In this document: in pieces, positions 1-5,297 of the stretch
How the letters are laid out: the number at the start of each line of letters is the position of its first letter
How positions within the stretch are numbered: the stretch's first letter is position 1
Assembly: GCA_905199135.1 (NCBI GenBank)
Contig: CAJKFC010000077.1
Location: forward strand, 1-8,533
Direction: 5' to 3'
DNA from: an uncultured Eubacteriales bacterium
GTDB lineage: Bacteria > Bacillota > Clostridia > Oscillospirales > Butyricicoccaceae
Length of the DNA stretch: 8,533 nucleotides
The notes under the pieces: model-generated
What the model was told of the DNA's origin: nothing
The model's database searches: none
The model's input: only the letters and a program-made list of their open reading frames with translations
Position numbers and translations under genes: made by a program

Positions 1-1
1 A

Positions 2-115
2 GAGGGCACAGGCCTGGGTCTCGCCATAACAAAGAGCATAATTGAGCTCCATGGGGGAAAATGCTTTGTACGAAATATTACGGGCGGAGTGGAATTCGGA
101 TTTGAACTGCCCTGA
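2..115 (+). CDS. Sensor histidine kinase, C-terminal fragment (5' end outside window)
   Basis: Frame 2 is open from the window edge to a TGA at 113-115 and encodes 37 residues. It begins with E-GTGLGLAITKSIIELHGG, which matches the G2 box and following helix of the HATPase_c ATP-binding domain of two-component sensor kinases. It ends with a short beta-strand pattern (GGVEFGFELP), the usual last strand of this domain. The kinase would autophosphorylate on an upstream histidine and pass phosphate to a response regulator; both the sensor part and any partner regulator lie outside the window, so the signal is unknown. A terminator follows directly at 115-154. The motif is clear, but only the tail is visible, so the subfamily cannot be assigned. 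Confidence 0.85.
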   Translation, partial: EGTGLGLAITKSIIELHGGKCFVRNITGGVEFGFELP

Positions 116-154
116 TAAAATAAAAGCTCTTCATATGAAGAGCTTTTATTTTAT
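115..154 (+). terminator. Rho-independent terminator of the histidine kinase gene
   Basis: A perfect inverted repeat with 20-base arms is centred between 134 and 135 on CATATG, and it starts on the last base of the kinase stop codon. The GC core is AGCTCTTC/GAAGAGCT, and the right arm merges into a T-rich tail (TTTTATTTTAT). Because the repeat is fully symmetric with A-rich and T-rich flanks, it could also work leftward as a backup for the converging pot operon. Confidence 0.85.
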
Positions 155-192
155 ACAAAAATGCCATTTAAAAGACACAGCAAAAGTGTTAA

Positions 193-221
193 ATAAAAGC
201 CGTGATGAACACGGCTTTTAT
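193..221 (-). terminator. Terminator at the end of the pot operon
   Basis: A 12-bp stem with a 5-base loop (205-209) has a GC core GCCGTG/CACGGC flanked by A/T pairs. It lies just beyond the TAA stop (226-228) of the leftward potCD frame. Read leftward, the stem is followed by a T-rich stretch. The rightward side is also T-rich (TATTTTTA), so it may act in both directions. Confidence 0.8.
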
Positions 222-225
222 ATTT

Positions 226-1275
226 TTACTGTCCGCAGGCGGCCTGGAATTCGGTCCATACCTTTGTATGGGCGGCTTCAGCGTCGGCGCCTATTGTCTC
301 TATCATCTCTGATGTACTCATATCCACATCAGAAGGCAGAGTAAGGAAACTTCTGTATTCTTCGGAAATATGCTCGTCGGCGGCGCTGTTTGTTGAATAA
401 TATCCCAGCCACTCAAAGCACTGGGCGCCTATTTCAGGTCTCAGAAGATAGTCGATAAACTTATATGCGGCTTCTGCGTTGGGAGCATCGGAGGGGATAA
501 ACTGAGCCATTATGCCGAAACCGACACCTTCTTCGGGAAATACGACTTCAATGTCGGGGTTTGCCATTTTAGCCATAGTAACCTGGGAGGTATACATGAT
601 GGCGGCGTCTATCTCACCCGAAATGAGGTCATCCTGAATGTTATCGTCCTTGATAAGCCTGATGTTGGGAGCAAGAGACTGCATGAGTTCGCCGGCTTTT
701 TCAATGGTGGCTACATCTTCGGTGTTGTAGCTTTCGCCCATGACTTTGAGCGCCATGCCGTTTACAACACGGTAGTTGCCTATAACACCCAGCTTGCCCT
801 CAAGGGAACTGTCCCACAGATCTTCATAGGATTTTATCTCCTTGTCCACATTGGCGGGGTTATAGGCTATCGTCATTATGCCTGCGCCGTAGGGAACGGT
901 ATATTCGTCGCTGGGATCATAGAACTGTCCCTGATATGTGGGGTTGATATTGCCGTAGTTTTCAAGTTTGGAAGTGTCGAGTTTCTGGACAAGACCTTCC
1001 TCGATTGCCGTCTTGATGATGTAGTCATCGGCGATTACAAGGTCATAGTCGCCGCCCTTTGATGCTTCGAGCTTTGCAAGCATAGTTTCATCAAAGTCAA
1101 AGTTGACATAGTTGACGGTTATTCCGGTTTCCTCCTTGAAACCGTCCAAAACCTCCTGGGGGAACATTCCTTCCCATGTGAAAAGGGTGAGGGTTTTGCT
1201 GTCGCTCGTTGAGCAGCCTGAAAGCAGGGACATGCACATGAGTACTGCAAGAGACAGGGCTAAAAACTTTTTCAT
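226..1275 (-). CDS. potD: PotD-like substrate-binding lipoprotein from internal in-frame start
   Basis: An in-frame ATG at 1275 would yield a 349-residue protein, the normal length for PotD (E. coli about 348). It has a classic lipoprotein signal: MKK, a hydrophobic core and lipobox LLSG-C with lipidated Cys21. The mature part follows the PotD fold: LFTWEG near 31-36 (Trp34 in the position of a polyamine-stacking Trp), ITVNYVNFDFDETMLAKL near 52-69, DYDLVIADDY near 76-85, VPYGAG near 128-132, and FIDYLLRPEIG near 273-283. It would bind ligand outside the membrane and hand it to PotB/PotC. Compared from memory with E. coli PotD, the acidic ligands Asp168, Glu171 and Asp257 appear replaced by Asn, Val and Met, so the ligand may not be spermidine or putrescine. 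Whether it is made free, fused to PotC, or both is unresolved. Confidence 0.65.
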   Translation of the reverse strand: MKKFLALSLAVLMCMSLLSGCSTSDSKTLTLFTWEGMFPQEVLDGFKEETGITVNYVNFDFDETMLAKLEASKGGDYDLVIADDYIIKTAIEEGLVQKLDTSKLENYGNINPTYQGQFYDPSDEYTVPYGAGIMTIAYNPANVDKEIKSYEDLWDSSLEGKLGVIGNYRVVNGMALKVMGESYNTEDVATIEKAGELMQSLAPNIRLIKDDNIQDDLISGEIDAAIMYTSQVTMAKMANPDIEVVFPEEGVGFGIMAQFIPSDAPNAEAAYKFIDYLLRPEIGAQCFEWLGYYSTNSAADEHISEEYRSFLTLPSDVDMSTSEMIETIGADAEAAHTKVWTEFQAACGQ

Positions 1276-2079
1276 GTTTTTTCTCCTTTTATTTAAATTA
1301 TTTTTTGACGGAAGTTTTTTGCTTATAATGTTTGAAAGCACAACTATCAGTACTGTGGCTATAAACATCAGAGTGCACAGGGCATTTATCTTGGGAGATA
1401 CACCTGTTTTAAGTTGGGTGTATATCTTGATAGGCAGAGTGTTTGTGCTGGCGCCAGTTACAAAAATGCTTATTATCACATCGTCAAAGCTCATGGCAAA
1501 AGAGAGCAGCATGCCCGAGAGAATAGCCGGGGAGATGAGTGGAATTGTAATATCCTTAAAAGCTCTTATTTCGCTTGCTCCCAGGTCTCTCGCTGCCTCA
1601 ACATAGCTCTTGTCGAGACCGACAAGACGGGCTTTTACCAGCATAAAGACATAGGGCACACAAAATGTGGTGTGGGCGAGAATCAGAGAGGTCATGCCGA
1701 ATGGTATTCCTATAAGGGAGAAAAAGACGAGAAACACCATACCGAGAATTATTTCGGGTATCATTATGGGCAGAGTTGATATATAGCCTATAATGCCGTT
1801 GGCTTTGAAATTTGTCTTGGACATGCCTATGGCGCCCAGTGTTCCGATTATCGCCGCCAGCACACTCGACGAGAAGGCGAGAATTATGCTGTTTATAAGG
1901 GCGGTAAACATGGATTTATCGGCAAACAGCTCCCTGTACCATTTGAGAGAAAAACCGTCCCACACCGAGCTTATCTTGCTCTGATTGAAAGAGTAGATAA
2001 TGACGAGAAGTATGGGCAGATACATCATCACAAAGATGACTGCAAGGTAAATATTCGGAAGTTTGGTGCGGTTTTTCAT
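226..2079 (-). CDS. potCD: Fused PotC permease-PotD substrate-binding lipoprotein of a spermidine/putrescine-type ABC importer
   Basis: One uninterrupted 617-residue frame. Residues 1-268 are a complete PotC-like inner permease with about six membrane segments and the ATPase-contacting EAA loop at about 161-186 (EAARDLGAS followed by an I-x-x-P pattern). Residues 269-617 are a complete PotD-like binding protein. The junction (about 255-268) is rich in Lys, Arg and Asn and should be cytoplasmic. The PotD signal peptide could then serve as a seventh membrane segment that places the binding domain outside, so a tethered fusion is topologically possible. The start ATG at 2079 overlaps the potB stop by four bases (ATGA) and has GGAGGG upstream. 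No stop codon separates the parts, but residue 269 is a Met with its own strong ribosome binding site, so separate PotD is also likely. Permease length and motifs are normal. Family assignment is firm; substrate is not. Confidence 0.85.
   Translation of the reverse strand: MKNRTKLPNIYLAVIFVMMYLPILLVIIYSFNQSKISSVWDGFSLKWYRELFADKSMFTALINSIILAFSSSVLAAIIGTLGAIGMSKTNFKANGIIGYISTLPIMIPEIILGMVFLVFFSLIGIPFGMTSLILAHTTFCVPYVFMLVKARLVGLDKSYVEAARDLGASEIRAFKDITIPLISPAILSGMLLSFAMSFDDVIISIFVTGASTNTLPIKIYTQLKTGVSPKINALCTLMFIATVLIVVLSNIISKKLPSKNNLNKRRKNMKKFLALSLAVLMCMSLLSGCSTSDSKTLTLFTWEGMFPQEVLDGFKEETGITVNYVNFDFDETMLAKLEASKGGDYDLVIADDYIIKTAIEEGLVQKLDTSKLENYGNINPTYQGQFYDPSDEYTVPYGAGIMTIAYNPANVDKEIKSYEDLWDSSLEGKLGVIGNYRVVNGMALKVMGESYNTEDVATIEKAGELMQSLAPNIRLIKDDNIQDDLISGEIDAAIMYTSQVTMAKMANPDIEVVFPEEGVGFGIMAQFIPSDAPNAEAAYKFIDYLLRPEIGAQCFEWLGYYSTNSAADEHISEEYRSFLTLPSDVDMSTSEMIETIGADAEAAHTKVWTEFQAACGQ
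1273..1287 (-). promoter_or_regulatory. Internal ribosome binding site and start codon for potD
   Basis: On the minus strand AGGAG (1287-1283) is followed by seven bases (AAAAAAC) and then ATG (1275-1273), which opens a complete lipoprotein signal peptide. This is optimal spacing inside an otherwise open PotC-PotD frame, and it argues that potD is translated on its own at least part of the time. Confidence 0.75.
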
Positions 2080-2933
2080 AAAATTCCCTCCAGGTCATCT
2101 GCTTTTGCAAGTTTTCGGTAGAGGAATATCATAATAGTAGTCAAAATGGTCAGCGCCACCGATAAAGCTGCGGCAAAAGGCCAGTTGTGAGCTTTCATAA
2201 GCTGAGTCTGAATTACATTGCCTATGAGCACAACCTTATTTCCGCCCAATATGTCGGCAATGAAAAACAGACCCATGGAGGGGATAAAGGTGAGTACAAT
2301 TCCCGAGAGAAGTCCCGGCAGGGTGAGCTTTAAAGTCACGGTAGTAAAGGCTTTAAAAGAGCTTGCACCCAGGTCTCTTGCCGCTTCCACAAGGCTCCAG
2401 TCCATTTTTTCCGCGCTGGAGTATACCGAAAAAATCATAAACGGCAAAAGGGCGTATATCATTCCCACAACGACGGCGGGGTAGGAGTAGAGTATCTTCA
2501 AAGGCTCCGATGTCAATCCCAGATTCATGAGAATGGTGTCCAAAGTGCCGTTGGCGCGGAATATGATAATCCATCCGTAAAGCCTTATGAGAGAGCTGGT
2601 CCAAAAGGGTATCATCAAAAGCAGCATGGCGCGCCCTTTCCACAAAGGGCTGAGCTTTGCCATGAAATATCCGAAAGGATAGCCTATGAGAGACACCGAG
2701 ACCGTAGTTATAACGGCCAGCTTAAAAGATTCTATAAAGGTGTTTAGATATACAGGCTCAAATATATTTTTGTAGTTTTCCAGTGTGAAATTGGCGGTAA
2801 CACCCCAGCTTTCGCCTCTTGTCAGAAAGCTTATTATCACCATATATATAAGGGGACACAGGACGAACACTATCGAAAAAAGATAGATGGGAGCCAGCAT
2901 GAAAAGGTGTATTTTGCTTGTTTTTTTCAGCAT
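2076..2933 (-). CDS. potB: Spermidine/putrescine-type ABC transporter permease PotB
   Basis: A 285-residue integral membrane protein, the usual length for PotB. Predicted hydrophobic segments lie near residues 10-35, 68-92, 100-125, 148-172, 205-230 and 252-273. The stretch IPFWTSSLIRLYGW (108-121) is typical of PotB proteins. The EAA loop that docks on the ATPase is at about 183-207 (EAARDLGAS then the LP pattern). It should form the channel with PotC, powered by PotA. The start ATG at 2933 has GGGGAG just upstream, inside the potA stop region; four bases separate it from potA, and its TGA overlaps the potC ATG. The tight spacing shows one transcription unit with translational coupling. Nothing appears truncated. 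Confidence 0.93.
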   Translation of the reverse strand: MLKKTSKIHLFMLAPIYLFSIVFVLCPLIYMVIISFLTRGESWGVTANFTLENYKNIFEPVYLNTFIESFKLAVITTVSVSLIGYPFGYFMAKLSPLWKGRAMLLLMIPFWTSSLIRLYGWIIIFRANGTLDTILMNLGLTSEPLKILYSYPAVVVGMIYALLPFMIFSVYSSAEKMDWSLVEAARDLGASSFKAFTTVTLKLTLPGLLSGIVLTFIPSMGLFFIADILGGNKVVLIGNVIQTQLMKAHNWPFAAALSVALTILTTIMIFLYRKLAKADDLEGIL

Positions 2934-2937
2934 ATTA

Positions 2938-4011
2938 TCACTCCCCGTCTACTATTGAGGCATTTTGATCGCGCCAGGAAACTTTTACGCAGTCGCCCTT
3001 TGAAAGAGAGCTTTCGATGCCTGCCTGCATGGCTACGATTTCCTTCCCGTCGGGGAAGGCGAGGGTTATGTGAAGCATGCTGCCGTAGAAACGGACTTCA
3101 GCAACTGTGGCGTCAAGACCGAAATCAGCGTTTTCAGCGTTGAGTTCGATGTTTTCACCTCTTACCGCTACGCCGACTCTCTGATTGGGAGATGCGTCAA
3201 AATCTCCTGAAATTCTCGCAAGACACACTCCGTAAGAGGTGGAAACCTTGGCGATATTTCCCGAAATCGACAGAATTTCACCGTGCAGTATGTTTGACGA
3301 GCCTACAAAACGAGCCACATAGGCTGTCTTGGGATTTGTATATATTTCATACGGAGTGCCTATCTGTTCAAACAGACCGTTGCGCATTACAGCTATTCTG
3401 TCTGACATATTTATGGCCTCTTCCTGATCGTGGGTTATGTATACAAAGGTAATGCCGAACTGTTTCTGAAGTTTTTTAAGCTCTGTTTGCATGTTGCGTC
3501 TGAGCTGAAGATCGAGGGCGCCGAGAGGTTCATCAAGAAGAAGAATCTTGGGCTCGCTTATTATCGAGCGGCCTATGGCGACGCGCTGTGCCTGTCCGCC
3601 CGAAAGCTCTGAGGGCATTTTCTTTTCATAGCCTTCAAGCTGAATTATCTTGAGCATCTGAGCGACTTTTTCTTTTATTTCGGCTTTGCTCTTATTCCTG
3701 ATTTTAAGACTGTATCCTATATTCTCGGCCACCGTGAGGTGGGGGAAGAGGGCGTAGTTCTGAAAAACCGTATTGACATTTCTCTTGTTGGGCTCATAAT
3801 TTGAGATGTCGGTTCCCTCGAGGAAAACGCTGCCGCTGTCGGCTGTTTCAAGGCCTGCTATAATCCTCAGAGTAGTTGTCTTTCCGCAGCCGGAAGAGCC
3901 GAGAAGAGTTATAAACTCGCCTTTGCCGACGGAAAGATTTATGCCGCGGAGAACATGGGTTTCTCCGAAGCTTTTATTTAAATTTTTAAGTTCGAGTATA
4001 GTGTTTTCCAT
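2938..4011 (-). CDS. potA: Spermidine/putrescine-type ABC transporter ATP-binding protein PotA
   Basis: A 357-residue cytoplasmic ATPase and first gene of the leftward operon. Walker A is GSSGCGKTT (38-46), the Q-loop Gln is at 84, the signature LSGGQ at 136-140 (followed by AQRVAIGRS), Walker B ILLLDE at 156-161, the D-loop GALD just after, and the H-loop His at 194. The region after about residue 235 is the TOBE-type regulatory domain usual in PotA and other CUT1/MOI-like importer ATPases. It hydrolyses ATP to drive transport through PotB/PotC. The ATG at 4011 is preceded by GAGGT six bases upstream. Its promoter overlaps that of the divergent HxlR regulator gene. All catalytic motifs are intact. 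The domain alone could serve a related importer (iron, putrescine, sulfate), but the adjacent PotB/C/D genes fix the family. Confidence 0.95.
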   Translation of the reverse strand: MENTILELKNLNKSFGETHVLRGINLSVGKGEFITLLGSSGCGKTTTLRIIAGLETADSGSVFLEGTDISNYEPNKRNVNTVFQNYALFPHLTVAENIGYSLKIRNKSKAEIKEKVAQMLKIIQLEGYEKKMPSELSGGQAQRVAIGRSIISEPKILLLDEPLGALDLQLRRNMQTELKKLQKQFGITFVYITHDQEEAINMSDRIAVMRNGLFEQIGTPYEIYTNPKTAYVARFVGSSNILHGEILSISGNIAKVSTSYGVCLARISGDFDASPNQRVGVAVRGENIELNAENADFGLDATVAEVRFYGSMLHITLAFPDGKEIVAMQAGIESSLSKGDCVKVSWRDQNASIVDGE

Positions 4012-4036
4012 TTAATACCTCTTAACTTATAACATA

Positions 4037-4065
4037 TTGACATTTACCAACATATATAATATACT
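4037..4065 (+). promoter_or_regulatory. Promoter of the HxlR-relQ operon (sigma-A type)
   Basis: A consensus -35 TTGACA (4037-4042) and a near-consensus -10 TATACT (4060-4065) are spaced by exactly 17 bases. Transcription would begin near 4072, giving a leader of about 65 bases. It overlaps the leftward potA promoter almost completely. Confidence 0.75.
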
Positions 4066-4084
4066 TAAATTGCAAAAAATACAA
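4056..4084 (-). promoter_or_regulatory. Promoter of the pot operon (sigma-A type)
   Basis: On the minus strand, TTGTAT (4084-4079) and TATTAT (4061-4056) are separated by 17 bases. Transcription would start near 4049, leaving a leader of about 38 bases before the potA ATG. The -10 hexamer overlaps the -10 of the opposing promoter by two bases, so the two promoters should compete for polymerase. Confidence 0.6.
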
Positions 4085-4101
4085 GTACGATTTTTTATAG
4101 T

Positions 4102-4112
4102 GGTTAGTAACC
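4102..4112 (+). promoter_or_regulatory. Candidate operator: 11-base palindrome between promoter and regulator gene
   Basis: GGTTA-G-TAACC is a perfect inverted repeat centred on 4107, about 35 bases inside the HxlR gene leader and about 20 bases upstream of the potA -35. A second, looser pair of half-sites (TACTT at 4062-4066 and AAGTA at 4083-4087, 21 bases apart, about two helical turns) brackets the area between the -10 and -35 of the potA promoter. Either could be bound by the neighbouring dimeric HxlR protein. This is inference from symmetry and position only. Confidence 0.35.
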
Positions 4113-4136
4113 TTTTGGAAACTAAGGGAGACAGCG

Positions 4137-4571
4137 GTGGACGAAAAAGAAATGCTCCAGCAGGAGCTGTACAACAAATGCCCCTATATGGTGGCTCAGA
4201 AATTGCTTTCAGGCAAGTGGTCGATTCTGATTTTGTGTTATCTGAGAAACGGCCCCATGAGATTCAGCGAGCTCGGCAGATATATGCATGCCTTAAATCA
4301 GACTACGCTGACCAAGCAGCTAAGAAAACTTGAGGACGACAAGCTTATTGAGAGAAAAGTGTATCCCGTGGTGCCGCCCCGTGTTGAATACTCATTGAGT
4401 GAGATAGGCTGGGAGATAACAGAAGTTCTCGACGCCATAAGCAGATTTGGCATGAAATATATAAAGTATGTAAATAAAGACAACGGCGAAGGCTGTATAT
4501 GTGAAGAGGCAGGCAAGAGGGGATGTATCCGCTCGGATTCCTATTCGCCGCCTCAAAAAGACGATAACTGA
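4137..4571 (+). CDS. HxlR-family winged-helix transcriptional regulator
   Basis: A 144-residue protein, starting at GTG (4137) with GGGAG six bases upstream; the next ATG (4149) lacks such a site. The HxlR signature is clear: CPYMVAQKLLSGKWSILIL (15-33) with the N-terminal Cys15 common in this family, then GPMRFSELGRYM (39-50), the recognition-helix region TTLTKQLRKLEDDKLIERKVY (56-76), and a wing VPPRVEYSLSEIG (79-91). Such proteins are dimeric DNA-binding regulators, several of which sense oxidants or electrophiles through Cys15-type residues. The C-terminal tail adds three cysteines (C120, C122, C130), which is unusual. It is divergent from potA on overlapping promoters and 11 bases ahead of the alarmone synthetase gene, so it probably regulates both. 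The ligand or signal is unknown. Confidence 0.9.
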   Translation: MDEKEMLQQELYNKCPYMVAQKLLSGKWSILILCYLRNGPMRFSELGRYMHALNQTTLTKQLRKLEDDKLIERKVYPVVPPRVEYSLSEIGWEITEVLDAISRFGMKYIKYVNKDNGEGCICEEAGKRGCIRSDSYSPPQKDDN

Positions 4572-4582
4572 AAGGAACGGAT

Positions 4583-5257
4583 ATGGATAACAATTTATTT
4601 GAAAATGTTCTCGCTTCGGAGCATCCCGAAATAATTCTTGAAAGCGCAAGGCCTTTTATGGAGCTTATGATGTATTACAGATGCGCCATGAAAGAGATAA
4701 GAACAAAGCTTGAAATTCTCGATGCCGAACTTTCGATGCACAGCAGGCACAACCCATTTGAATCGATAAAGTGCAGAATAAAGGGACCCATGAGCATCGT
4801 CAATAAAATGAAAAGAAAAAATCTCGAATTTTCATTAAAAAATATCGAGGAAAATATTTTTGATGTGGCCGGTGTCCGCGTCATCTGTTCCTTCAAAAGC
4901 GATATATATAAGCTGGCGGAAAATTTGATGAACCAGGACGATGTGACGGTATGTGAAATAAAGGATTACATAAAAAATCCCAAGCCAAACGGATACAGAA
5001 GTCTTCATCTCATCGTGGAAATCCCCATATTCCTTTCGAGGGATAAGAAGTTTGTAAAAGTTGAAGTGCAGTTCCGCACGATAGCCATGGACTTTTGGGC
5101 AAGTCTTGAACACAAGATAAAATACAAAAAAGATATTCCGGACGCCGAGGAGATTGTATCGCAGCTCAAGGCCTGCGCCGATGAGATATGTGAAATGGAC
5201 GACAAGATGCAGGATATAAGAGATAGAATTGACGATATAATGGAGAATACGAAGTAA
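4583..5257 (+). CDS. relQ: Small alarmone synthetase, (p)ppGpp synthetase of the RelQ/SAS1 type
   Basis: A 224-residue stand-alone RelA/SpoT synthetase domain (B. subtilis SAS1 is about 211). It transfers pyrophosphate from ATP to GDP or GTP to make ppGpp or pppGpp. Visible motifs: substrate-binding IKGPMSIVNKMKRK (66-79), FDVAGVRVICSF (93-104) with metal-binding Asp94 and Arg99, the G-loop region NPKPNGYRSLHL (132-143), and VEVQFRTIAMDFWASLEH (160-177) with catalytic Glu161. The last 35 residues form a charged helix, as in the tetramerising tail of RelQ. There is no HD hydrolase, TGS or ACT domain, so it only makes alarmone and is likely controlled through expression or allostery. AAGGA lies about seven bases before the ATG; with an 11-base gap from the HxlR gene it is almost certainly in the same operon. 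A terminator follows. Confidence 0.93.
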   Translation: MDNNLFENVLASEHPEIILESARPFMELMMYYRCAMKEIRTKLEILDAELSMHSRHNPFESIKCRIKGPMSIVNKMKRKNLEFSLKNIEENIFDVAGVRVICSFKSDIYKLAENLMNQDDVTVCEIKDYIKNPKPNGYRSLHLIVEIPIFLSRDKKFVKVEVQFRTIAMDFWASLEHKIKYKKDIPDAEEIVSQLKACADEICEMDDKMQDIRDRIDDIMENTK

Positions 5258-5259
5258 TA

Positions 5260-5290
5260 AAAAAACAGCCTATTTAAGAGGCTGTTTTTT
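5260..5290. terminator. Bidirectional terminator between relQ and pepD
   Basis: An 11-bp stem AAAAAACAGCC/GGCTGTTTTTT with a 9-base loop (5271-5279) sits between the convergent stops at 5257 and 5298. It is flanked by T-runs in both readings, so it can end both transcripts. Confidence 0.9.
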
Positions 5291-5297
5291 GTTTTAT

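Noticed and set aside
42..344. Rightward open frame of 100 codons at the left end
   Set aside because: It starts inside the histidine kinase tail in another frame, then runs through both terminators and antisense to potD. The kinase frame explains the start of the region.
1112..1779. Rightward frames opposite potC/potD (164 and 121 codons)
   Set aside because: They are antisense shadows of the permease and binding-protein genes, with no start signals or known motifs.
1561..2400. Near-identical DNA stretches in potB and potC (around 1575-1600 and 2364-2388)
   Set aside because: They encode the shared EAARDLGAS docking loop of two homologous permeases; conserved protein function explains the similarity, not a mobile repeat.
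4037..4060. TATAAT at 4055-4060 as the -10 for TTGACA at 4037
   Set aside because: The spacing would be only 12 bases; TATACT at 4060-4065 gives the normal 17.
4012..4136. Possible riboswitch or leader RNA between potA and the HxlR gene
   Set aside because: Both leaders are short (about 38 and 65 bases), with no terminator-like hairpin or recognisable aptamer; the region is accounted for by promoters and possible operators.
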